Shown here: positions 10,701 to 21,908 of the stretch, one piece after another
Numbering within the stretch: position 1 is the stretch's first letter
Layout: each line of letters starts with the position of its first letter
Assembly: GCA_015227615.1 (NCBI GenBank)
Contig: JAALGZ010000001.1
Span: forward strand, 2,728,001 to 2,792,000
Reading direction: 5' to 3'
Source of the DNA: Labyrinthula sp. Ha
Lineage: Eukaryota > Sar > Bigyra > Labyrinthulida > Labyrinthulaceae
Length of the DNA: 64,000 nucleotides
Notes under the pieces: model-generated
What the model saw: only the letters and a program-made list of their open reading frames with translations
Database searches by the model: none
Told to the model about the DNA's origin: nothing
Position numbers and translations under genes: made by a program

Positions 10701-13700
10701 ATTGCTTTCTTGTCTTATTTATACACAGAAAAGTTGAAACTTTATAATATTCGGGTCTGAATTGACGAAACACAAATTCGAATTGACGATAAGAAAATGT
10801 GATCGGAGTTTACAGCATAGTTGTCTATTTCATGTCAACTCGATACAAACACGATTCGAAAACCTAGCTATGAAATTGTATCTTTTAGAACGTGCCCTTC
10901 CAGTATGTATCGGTACCAACAAAACGTTATACTATTGCTAATAACTATGGTTTAACATTTTCTTATTAAATTAAGACGCTTATTGTTATAAGAAATCAAC
11001 ATTGTAACGGTAAGGATAACAATAGACACATTGCAAGATACGGGTTATTACAGTTCTTGTTATATAGAATAATAAAGAGAATAATATTTTGATATCTTTC
11101 TTTCCCTTTTGTATGCCTACGAGTTCAGACCACTATATCAGATACAAAGAATTAGCAAAGGTACAAAGAGAAAAAGAAGTTAACCACACTTAAATGTCGT
11201 AGAAACGCTCCACCAAGAATACTAATTCAGTACATCTTACATCACCAGGAGCCATAAGCCAATAAGAAAATATTATTTACACTGATTGTTTGTACTGCAG
11301 GTTGGAGGCAATGTAAAACTTAAGATATGAAGGTTAACTCCGAAAGAAATGTAGATATGGGCTGTCGATTACAGTTAGTGCCTGGTCTTAAAAAAACATT
11401 AAGCAATGCTTCTAGCCGTGAATTTCTTGAGTATTACGCCCATGAAGAGGTCATATGATTGGGAAAACAAAATTAAAACAACCTACAAACACATTCAGCT
11501 ATATGAAGAAACAATGTAACTAAATTCGTCCTGGTCCTAGCAGAAAAAATACATATATTTCGGATACAACTGGCTCGGGACCATGGTTAGCGCATAACGC
11601 CGGTGTGCAGATCGAGTTGCTACAATGGCGATATCCTTAGTGTAAAATAATAATTAGGAAAAATAGATTAAGTATTCTTACACCTCTACTGGCATAATTA
11701 GCTTCTAGACAGAAGGTGAGATGATGATGGGGATGGGTTGTTGATTTTAGATTAATGGCCTTTGGGCTTTAACAGATAACTCGCTTCGTCCAAAACGGCA
11801 ATAACTCTAGAACGAGCTAAGGTACTTAATGGAGTCTAAGTCTTAACAGCGGGACAAACAATTCTAATAGCTGTGTTACAAGGAAAAGGTTCTCATACAA
11901 AAAAGTTACAGGGGTTGAGAGCTAAGCAAAAAAAGAAGTAATTTCCGTGGCCGGTATATTAAGAACTGTGTTTTCTCTCTGTGTTTTAATTGTATAATTT
12001 TAGTAACTAGGTAATATTAAATTTACCAATACTAAGCAAATATTTTGTCAGGAATTGAAAAGTATATAACACTTCGGTATTGGTGCCGGAGGTTTATCTA
12101 GTGGGTCCAAGTCCCATAGGACGTACGAAAGGGTTCCGGGCCACTGATGTCATCTATATATGACTAGTGGGTATTAATCCTCTGTCTATTCTCCTAAGAA
12201 GAAAAACCTGATATGGCTACTGTGCAGTCGAATAGCTATGGTTGAACGCAAGAAACAAAAATACCTTTCAAACTTTTGGTAACATTGTGGAGGAAATGTC
12301 AAAATATTGTGCCCAGGTTAAAACTAAATAGATTTTCCAGAAAACTGGTTAGAACTATTATGAACGTTGATATTTAGTTGGTCGGAGCATCGTTTGATTC
12401 AAAAGTAATAAGGGCAGCTGTGCAACAAATGTTGCACTTTTTCATAATATGGTGGAAGACCTTTTATTTTACCGGCATTTTTTTGTTCTACATAAATATC
12501 AGAGTTGGCCGCACAATGATAATAGTTTTGTATCACATGCCTAACATTATATTTTTTAGTACCTTTTATTATTTATTTTGACATCTGACTTGATGGCTGT
12601 ATCCGCAAGAAAAATACAGTAAATGATGGAAAAGTAGCAAATAAGTATGTGAGCACTGACAGATTCTTGCGATGCTATGAAATAACTCCATCTTGACTGA
12701 TTCTGATTTTACTTTCTACAAAAGTTTGTTTAGTTACAGGTTGTATGAAAAGCAAGTTGAGCACGGCTTAGAAGTGTGATACCAAACATATATTATGAAC
12801 AGTTAGTTTAGTAGTTAAGTTGCCCATGATTATTTTGGGGAACAAATTAATGCAAAAATTTGCTGTCAACAACCAACTTATCATGAAACTGAAACTTTGA
12901 CATCAACATAGCCTAGAATTTTTTACAAGTTACAATAAACCACTTTTCTTCTAAGTAAATCAATAAGTTTATATTTAAAGTATTCGTAAAAGATTTTAAA
13001 CTCGAGTTTTATTAGAAGCAAGTTATATAAAGCTATGACTTAAGCTAAAATGCTAGGGGTACATTTCTTAGCCGAATAAAAGCATATTAGAACCAGCTAC
13101 CAGCTTGCAGAACTTGTTTTGATACAGTAAACTAAGTTTCATACCAGATACAGGCTTGCATCTATTGGTCCCATAAGGGATTTCATTCACTAAATTACTA
13201 GGAACTTAAACAGCTAGGAAGTAGCTAACAAATTGTTAAGGGTTTAACATAGTCGAATCGTCAGAGTGATGTACATAAAGGGAGCAAAGGAGTTTCATTC
13301 AAACATATAAGCTCCTCAATTTCTGTTCTGGTTAGGCAATATTGAATCTTGACAAACGTTAGGATCTTGTAATCCTTCAGATATATAATCTTGGTAACTG
13401 GCCACAAAGTTACAAACTGGTCAGAAAAAATAAAGTCGTTACTTTAACGCAGTAACGCAAACGAAAATGTTGGAAGTTGTAACACGTTCATATACGATTA
13501 TTATGTACGGGACAAAAATCTTAGCTGGAATCTATTGCTTCAATTATACATATCTATAGTAACGCTTCATCTTAGTAGGAAGTATATTATTTCCTTGCTT
13601 ATAAAGTGACTTCTTCCTAGTCAAGTTCTGCTATCTATTTATATCCCGTCATGTTCATCGCATCATTCTTTCTCCTGCCCAGCACAATGTCCATAACAAC

Positions 13701-14030
13701 CAGTTATCTCTGTAGGAAATATTATTCTAACAAAAGTGTGTTCAGTGTACAAGATAACTTACAAACTATATACTACGACCTATGTCATATTAAAAACAAC
13801 ACCTGTTCACAAGATGTATATGTAGTGTGGTATGTTCTTTGTACCAGTATAACTGAGTCTCGGCATTCAAAAAAACCGAACCAACTATTTTGTGGGCCCA
13901 ACCACAGACGGCTTACGTACTTCGACGTAATCTTTCTACTTTACGGTATAGAAACAGACCACCTTAATATCACACTTTTAAGGTGACCTTTTCTAAATTC
14001 AAATATCCGAAACTCTCTATTTTAAAAAGA
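10701..14030. other. Intergenic region between ROCO and zinc-repeat gene 2
   Basis: About 3.3 kb with no supported gene. A 111-codon open frame at 13651-13986 (+) has no recognisable domain, and a handful of frames this long are expected by chance at this base composition. A TATA-like string lies at 10716-10723 (minus strand), 15 bp before the ROCO start codon, too close to be a normal TATA box for that ATG. No RNA gene or mobile element was recognised. Confidence 0.5.
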
Positions 14031-14564
14031 ATGATACTTCAAAATAAAGAAATGGACAAAACTTCTAAGCGGATTTTTGTTTCTCTAAGAAACATCATCG
14101 TAGATGATCTGAAAAGATCAAATGTAAGGCTTCATGAAATGACAAAAAATCTAAGAAAAGAAGTACAAAAAGAACATGTTCTTCTGCATAATATTCTTGA
14201 TCATAACCCAAACTTCCACAGAACTAGAAAAACGACGGAAACACATCGACTTACAAAGTCTTCAAGGACAAGAAAAACTGTGAAACGTTTGACTTGCTCT
14301 ATTGTTGGTTGCAATAAATTTTCGCAAGGAAGATTGCGCTTATGTTATTCCCATGGGGGTGGATACAGATGCTTAGTACCTGGATGTTCACGAGCAGCAA
14401 GAGACGCCTCTAGGCGATGTATTTCGCACGGCGGAGGTCCTCGATGCTCATACGAAGGATGCAAAGCAGCTTCAAGAGGAAGATCAGGGTTATGTACTCG
14501 ACACGAAAGAGCATTGGTTTCAAAATGTATTGAAAAGGTGGAAAGAGAAACCCAACTTTGTTAA
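14031..14564 (+). CDS. WRKY19-type Cys/His tandem-repeat zinc protein (three repeats)
   Basis: This encodes a basic protein of 177 residues, paralogous to the one at 2648-3211. Three C-x4-C-x10-C-x2-H units begin at residues 89, 114 and 139; the first two carry the GGG linker and the third runs into a short unrelated tail (KCIEKVERETQLC). The N-terminal 88 residues are helical and basic, with little similarity to the paralogue beyond charge. The ATG at 14031 (MILQNK) was chosen because the first Cys then falls at residue 89 in both proteins; a second ATG lies at 14052. The open frame upstream to 13983 begins only with GTG and is taken as leader. The gene is intronless. The family is probably zinc-binding and possibly nuclear; no target or partner can be inferred. 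It differs from its paralogue by one fewer repeat, suggesting repeat gain or loss after duplication. Confidence 0.85.
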   Translation: MILQNKEMDKTSKRIFVSLRNIIVDDLKRSNVRLHEMTKNLRKEVQKEHVLLHNILDHNPNFHRTRKTTETHRLTKSSRTRKTVKRLTCSIVGCNKFSQGRLRLCYSHGGGYRCLVPGCSRAARDASRRCISHGGGPRCSYEGCKAASRGRSGLCTRHERALVSKCIEKVERETQLC

Positions 14565-15292
14565 TTGCACAAGTGAGTATGCAGAGTACTAAAAGAAAAA
14601 GGATAGGTTGAAACATATGTTATTTGTATTCTTGGGTTTGTGTATTAGCAACTATGTTTAAACTGGTAGGAATGAAGAGATTATTTGAAGTAAGAAAAAA
14701 AAAACCAATAGATTTCGTTTACTCAATTTTCATTCACTCTAGCTTGTTGAAAGGACTGTAATACTCTAAGATAATAAGTTAGAACTCTCTGTGTCTCTCT
14801 CTTAAAACAAGAGTTGGAAGACATTTAAACTAAAATGACCATTCTAGTATTTTGTGAAACTTAGTTTTGATCACTTCATTTAGTAATATTTTTTGTCAAA
14901 CCCTGCTTTATCAAGTATTAGTTAGACCAACAAATAATCTTTCTCTCCTTTGGTTGCTCTGTTTGTTCTTGAGTTTGGTAAAGCAACAATGACCATAACG
15001 GAGTAATAGAAACATCATTTTATAAGCATCCACAGAGGGTATGACATGAGGTAACGTTGCTTTCTGTTGTCTTAAAGTATGGATAAGGAATTATGGATTG
15101 GAACAGATAAGCTCAATATTCAGTAAACAATGTAGACAAACCTTGATAAAACTAATCAACAATGGTCCAGAGAGATGTTGCTCATTTATTAAACTTTGTT
15201 TAGCTTTGATCGCTAGCTCAGCATTATCTCGTATATAAATGAAAAGAATTTTCAGACTAAAGAACAATAAATAATTATTTTTTAGAAAGTGT
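14565..15292. other. Convergent 3' spacer
   Basis: This is the 728-bp tail-to-tail interval between the zinc-repeat gene (+) and the 2184-residue gene (-). It is AT-rich with poly(A) runs near 14694-14703. I see no coding or RNA signal in it. Confidence 0.5.
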
Positions 15293-18200
15293 CTAGAATT
15301 CAATACTTTGTTGACTAATATTTCTGAGTCTAGCCATATGCGTACTATAACTATTTCTCAATTTCGGTTTTTGACTTCCCCTGAAGGATTCGAGTAACGC
15401 CACACTTGAGGTTCTTCGTGATCGACGTGGGAGGGTTGGGTTAATTTGTAATAGACCTGGAGTTTGCACTGGGGTTTTCGCAACAAGAGGATTTTTGGTC
15501 CCTGATTCTTTATCATCATTTACATCCAGTGGCTTGAAGGGACCATTCAGAAAAAATGCAAGAATAGGCTTGCTATATTTGGATGGATTATATGGAGTTG
15601 CATCTCTCCTTCTATTTTGGTACAGCTGAAAATATCTATCCTTCAAGGAAGCTTTAGCTAATACATAGGTGGTAATCGTGATACCAAAGTAAATCATCAA
15701 CGCTACCAGAAAAAGGGCTGTACCAAAGCCAAATGTAACCTCTGCATCCAAACACTTACCATCAACCTCACCCAAGAAAGCAACAAGTAAACTTTGAATA
15801 TTCGAACATAAATCAAATGTCGCTATATCTGCCCCATAAACTAAGACTTCGCTACCTTGAAGCAAAACACCTAATCCTGCAAATACAGTCAGTTCAAGCA
15901 CGGACCAATAGAAACATAGTTGAAATAAAAAGAACAAATTTTCTGCACTCTTAAGTGTCAACTTGGCATGAAGCAAAACCATACCAATTGGTATCTGCAA
16001 AATTGGGCATCCTAATACAGTGAGGAAATAAATGCTTTGAGCAAATATAGAAATCATAAGCTGAGACACTGCCAACACTGAATTTCCTGCTGAAAGTAAA
16101 GTTCCAAAACTGATTATACCAAAACTTCGAACACGAGAACCCTGAAAAATGTCCAGCGCAAGTCCAAGTACACCTGTTATCCTAATTTCTATAACTGGCA
16201 AAACAAGTGATATTATAAGAAGAACAGAAACGAAAGCAGAAAACCCTTGCAAAACTGACATCTTAAGTCTAGAATACCTGAAAGTCTTGGTACCTGAAGC
16301 GAGAGGTTGCAATGATTTAAAGCCGTGTTTCGACAATCTTTGAACCTTATCTTTTCTAGGTTTCACGTAGTTAACTCCAGCAAGTGCAGACAACCTGTCA
16401 TTTAAATTTTCTTTCTCAACATTATTTGCTGATAGAACTTTTCTATGATAGTAAGAGATTATATGATTTAGTATAAGACTACTAACTGCTGAATACAGCA
16501 ATAGAGCAGTACCACGTTGTAGAGTAGATAATACAAGGACTGAGATAAATTCTGGAGGTAAGAAGGTAAGTCCTTGTGTGTTTGCTAAATCAATATCAGT
16601 GAATATCATTGCACCAATTATGATCAAGAATAAAGCTTCAATGAAAGAAAGTTTACCTAAGAAATCAATTGCTTGCAATGCAGAGTAACGTCTATCGCTA
16701 CCTGCTTCCGACGTAGTATCTCGAGTTGTCAGCACGGTAGCAGGGGTAAACCATATTACAAATAAAAGTGCATTCTTAACTACTGGCCAAGTAAGGCTGG
16801 CAGCGAGGATTCCAATGGGTAGCAAGTAGCTGCCTGTACTCCACAAATCTTCAATCAGCCCATGCAGAGTTATGGGAGCAACAACAATTTCTCTAGTTTG
16901 TGAACCAAACACGGTCAAGAACAGCGAGTAATTAATTGCCTGTGAAAAGCCAACGGCAATAACTTGAATTGCAATGTTCAGTAAGCACAGAGCGGGGACA
17001 AGGTATTTAACAATAGCAGGAACTGCTTTTTGCTCATAAAGCGCATCAGTGTTGCGATCTAGAATCTCTAACTGAATCTTATATTCTTCTCTACTACCAC
17101 CTCGTGCCTTCACCTCTTTCTTCACTTGCGCAATCAGATCAGGTTTTCTGTCTTTGTGTTGAGAACCAATACGATACAGTGCTAAAGCAGCAAGAGTAAT
17201 AGTACCGAACAAGGAGACCAAGTATATTGTAAACACGTTGTTTTCGTCAAAAATGTTTTCGAAACATTCTCCACTTAACAGACACAGAAGCTCATCACAT
17301 GAGGCCTCTGACCCAGCAAGGGTGTCATCTACAATCTGTTGAAACTGTTCAGAGGAAAGAAAGTCTAGCAGTACAGAAACAACATCATTGAATACTGTGC
17401 TGAGAGACTCACCCTCTTCAAAGCTAAAGTCATCGAATAGAACAGTAGCTTGACACGTTCCTACACATGTAGCACTTAGTTCCAAGTTGCTCAACAGAAA
17501 GTGGATATCTTGGATTTGAAGCGCTGAAACTGAGTTAAGAATGCAAGGTAGCTGTTGAAGCGTAGTGATAGTACCGATTGGTGACCTTAGAAGGTTCAAA
17601 ATGTCTACCTGCAAGAACAAATCTAGCAAGAAATCTATCTCATCAAGTGAAATACTTATCTGAAATTCATTCGTGAAACCGCCTTCTTCAGAAGGAAAGT
17701 CTACAAATAAATCACTGAAATAGAGAAAGAGATCAAATTCAATCTCTACAGGACCGGAAATGTTGAAAGAAGTTCTTGTTTCATACTGGGTGCGTGAAGG
17801 ATCATCCCATTGAAGAGGAGCAAACAGCTCTAGTTCCTCAAAAACCAATCCATTTATAAGAAGATTTCCAATACTAAAGCCAAATGAACCATATGAGATA
17901 TCTTGATAAAACAAAGGAAAGTCATCCACACCAATTGGTTCAGTAAAAACTCTAGTAGCTGTTATACCTGAAAAGATGCTGTTCAACAAGCTGTAATCAT
18001 TAACGTAGAGAAATTCAGAAAGCGTATTCTGGAAACTAACGATCGAAGGAGAATTAGCAAACGAAAAATAAGGATTTGCTTCATGGGCGGATACTAAGGT
18101 TTCATTCGTGATAAATTCATTTTGGCAAATCTCCGGAGTTGCTTTGGCATCATCAAGAGTAGTTTTAAGAACTTCGTTGAGTTCAGTGCGCAGGCAGTTT

Positions 18201-21200
18201 TGGCAGATGTTTGGCAAAGCTGCCTCATAAAACTCAAAAAGAATGCCAACAATGTCTTCCGAGACGTTTTCTACTTCAGTCGTAATAATGTTTGCCTCTG
18301 CGGTTGCAAAGTCTACATTGAAAAGCTCACCAGCATCAATTGTAAACGTGTTGAGAGTCACCCCATCATCAACTGCTGCCAGTGCTATACACGTTCCAGC
18401 ACTGGGCGCAATTCCAACTACTTGCGTTTCTGAAATATACAAGAACTGTCCAAGCTCTAGACCAGCGAATGCTTCTGAATCAATTGCTAATAAATACTGC
18501 AAACTGATAGATAGCCCTTGCACATCAACTTTAAAGCTAATATCTTCAACCACGTTATCGCTACCATCCTCCCCAATGAACGCATCATTTGCTGAGAAGG
18601 ATAATTCTAACACAGATGATAGAGCAACATTGTCTCCAAGTGCAACTTGGGTTTGTGCCACTAGTGTATTAAGAACCTGGAATGGAGCAATGTAATCTAG
18701 AGCATTATCGATGTTACGGACATAAAGCCGCTTAAAAGATATGTCCATGTTCGGAATAATCCTGTCATTAGAGAAGCTGAAACCTTCTCTAAATCCAAGA
18801 AGCTCCAGAATAAAATTAGGCTGATCAAGCGGTAACATAAAGGAAACTGACTCATCTTCTTCTAGAATAAGTAAATCACTGATTTGATCACCAGTAGAAT
18901 TAGCCAAAGAAACTAATAATTGTCGTGTTAAACCTGCGGCATTAATGTTCTCATAAAAGGCATCCAAGATTCCAAATGTGGTGGATAGGTCCACCAAATC
19001 TACGCCGCTTCCAACATTATTTTGAAAGCTGGTACGTAATTCAGAGGCAGTTGGGACATCCTCTGGCTCAGCTATACACCTTTCTATTGTTTCCGTAATA
19101 TTATCTATAGATACTCCTAGAACCACGTCCAATACTCCATCAAGTGGCTGCTCAGCCTCAATTTCAAGGCAGTTATCAGGAGTTATGTCATTTTCTTCAA
19201 CGAGGCTAGTTGCATAAAGAATAACTTGTTCTAGACTATTGTCAAATATAGTTGAAACCATGGAAGTCAGCACCACACCAGTAGGTTCATCTAAGGAGTC
19301 TCTTAATTCAGACAATGACTGAGGTAGCCTAGAGTTGGCAGCAGCGCCACCTGTAGATAAAATGTTCAAATCAAAGTCAACTTCATCAAATGTAAAGCTA
19401 CTACTCAGTGCAGAAAGTGTATCAACAAAGCCTAAAATGCACACAACATGACCCAGTTGACTGATGCTCGTCCTGAAAAACTCATCTACATTAACCAACA
19501 GTTGGTCAAAGGAAGCATCAATTTCAACTCTGTTTAACTTTAGAAGCAGTTGAAACTCCTCTGCCAAACCAATAGAATCAACAGTTACCAATGTTGTGAA
19601 CCCGAAAGTCATTTCATCTGGTTCCTCCGCAGAGAAAGCAAAATTTACGTGTACACCATCTGAGCCCACATTTTCTAGAAATAAACCTGAAATGGTATCA
19701 AAGTTGTTTATCAAGAAATCTTGAATGACAATGTTAGCGTTACCAGAGGAAATTGGAAACGCAGCACCAGTTCCACGAAATGCCTCTGCAGTCAGGAGTG
19801 GATTAAATTCATCCTTAATTACCCAATTCCCATCCTCCCCTGCAGATTGTAACGGAAACTGCTCCTCAGATTCAAGAAACTCTAACAAAGTTTGGATAAG
19901 ATCGTTTATATCAGCAGAAGTACCAGCACCTGCATTACCCAGAACTCGATTGACGGTCGAGAACAAAGCTGAGAAGATGAAGGAGTCGTACTGCAAGTAA
20001 AGATCTTCCTGGGGTACAGAACCTGTGTATTCAGCGCAAAAAGTTTCCCCTTCTACAATTTGCGCTTGGAAGTATTCATTTAGCACCTCCTTAACAGGGC
20101 CCTCAAGAATACCAGGGAGATCTTCTGTCAATATTGACTGAAAGGCAGTTATAATTAAGTTCACAAAACCAGCCACAAGTCCTTCAAGTTCTTCGTCGTT
20201 AATAAAAGTTAGTTGTATATCGGTACCATCAATTTCTTCTAGCGAGGCAAATAAGCTTGTAAAGGATACTCCATAGATTGCCGGACTAATACACTGTATA
20301 ATTTTCTCTACTGCAGTTATACCTTCAGCTGCAAAGTCTCTGTTCAGTAGTTGCCCAAGTAGTAAGTCATCAATCTCTTCAATATTAAAAAATGAGAGAA
20401 AATCCAAACCAACAGTAACCCCTGTTACATCTAGTGAAAAAACCACATCTAGCTCTTCCTCATCTGTGGTGCAGCTGTCTTCAATACTTCCGGGATATGT
20501 CAGAGCCCCACAAGAAGATTCCGTGACCCATTCACCAGGTAATAGACGGGCACTGGCACCAACAGATAAGACTAAGGAATCCAAGACCAGATCATTGAGT
20601 AGGCCGTACTGCAAATCTGTTCCACCAACAGTATTTTCTAGAAGCGTAAACGAGGAAATTGTGTTCAAGTTTTGCAACTCGACAAAATTTAACGTTGCAA
20701 CTACATCTGCTGCTGTTAATGGAAGATGTACCGATAGATCTGATTCCTGTTCAATGAAATCAAATAAAAACCCTCCATCTTCAAATAAGAGCTCAACAGC
20801 TTGATTGATAACTAATGACTCACCATCCGAAGACCCTAACCAGTCGTTCAAGGTAACTGATATCAGGTTAAAAACTTCAGACTCATCGTAGTTCAAGCTA
20901 TTTTCAAGCTCAGTAGTAGTAAGAGTCCCAAAGGAAGATGGGTTATCGATTATATCTTCCTCAAGGGATACGATATCACCTGCTACTCCATTATTATTTT
21001 CATCTAAAACTTCCCTTGCCTCATCAATCAACTCATTCAAGATTCCAGGCGTGCCGTCTTCCAAAAAAGCACCTTCTGAGATAACCTCGCAAATTATTCC
21101 ACCAACTACTGATTCTATTAAACTGATAATCAAGTTGGTTAAAGCATCTGGAGACACAATATCAATACCAAATGCTCCTGCAGTAATTTGTACGTCAAGA

Positions 21201-21908
21201 CCACTAAAAACGCCTCCAGGGACATCAATATCTAGGCCAAGGCCAACTTCCAATTCACATTCATCAACAGGGATATTTATTTCATCCGGGACATCAACCT
21301 CAAAACTTGCACCAGTGCTCAAATCAAACGCAAACTCCAGTTGAATGCCGGAATTGCCCGGATCAGTTGAAAAGTCTCCTTGCCCGTTCAACACAATAGT
21401 TACAGGAATGTCAATGAAAAAGACAGTTATTGTGAGTGCCAAGGTGACATCAATAAGATTAAAAACACCCTGGCAATTTTGAACGAAGTTATCGACAGTC
21501 ACTTCGGTTCCAAGAAGATTTGCAGCTTCTAGTTCAGTAGAAATCGAGACCTCTTCGTAGCCAATGTTAGAGCAAGTCATTTCCCATACTTCAACAGTTC
21601 CTAAGATGGTAAATCACACGCAAATGTCATACCGCCTTGAACTAAGTCTTCAATGTCCTCACAGAAAACACCTGATCCCAAGATCTCGATCAGACAAATA
21701 TTAATTTCTCGAATTGACTGTGGGAAGCCCGAGACATCCAGATCTACCGAGCACTTTTCAGCTTCTGTTGGACAAGGACTAAGGATTATTTAAAATAAGA
21801 GAGTTACCCTGGGTTTGCACCAAACACCTTGTCATCCAAGAAGTCAGTTATAGTGTCACTCTTGACTTGGAGGGAAGTGAGTAACAGTAACCAAAGAAAT
21901 AATTTCAT
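15293..21908 (-). CDS. Giant secretory-pathway membrane protein: repetitive lumenal region plus PqiA-like domain
   Basis: Three exons on the minus strand: 21808-21908, 21633-21778 and 15293-21600, joined by introns of 29 nt (21779-21807) and 32 nt (21601-21632). The total of 6555 nt gives 2184 residues. Residues 1-18 are a classic signal peptide (MKLFLWLLLLTSLQVKS). Residues about 30-1530 are acidic, rich in beta-strand-like and amphipathic-helix segments, with Cys pairs, and look like several diverged copies of a unit of some 400-450 residues. From about 1537 to 2055 there are roughly eight or nine membrane spans. One stretch near residue 1729 (AIDFLGKLSFIEALFLIII) and the WF.P motif before it match bacterial PqiA/LetA proteins, where GKWS precedes a transmembrane helix; a second PqiA-like half follows near 1866-2050. 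The last 110 residues are basic and cytosolic. PqiA/LetA proteins work with lipid-shuttling partners in the bacterial envelope. I infer, without proof, that the lumenal repeats are TULIP-like lipid-binding modules. Confidence 0.8.

Noticed and set aside
13651-13986. 111-codon ORF before the second zinc-repeat gene
   Set aside because: There is no domain and no in-frame splice to the next gene. At this base composition a few six-frame ORFs of this length are expected by chance in 64 kb.
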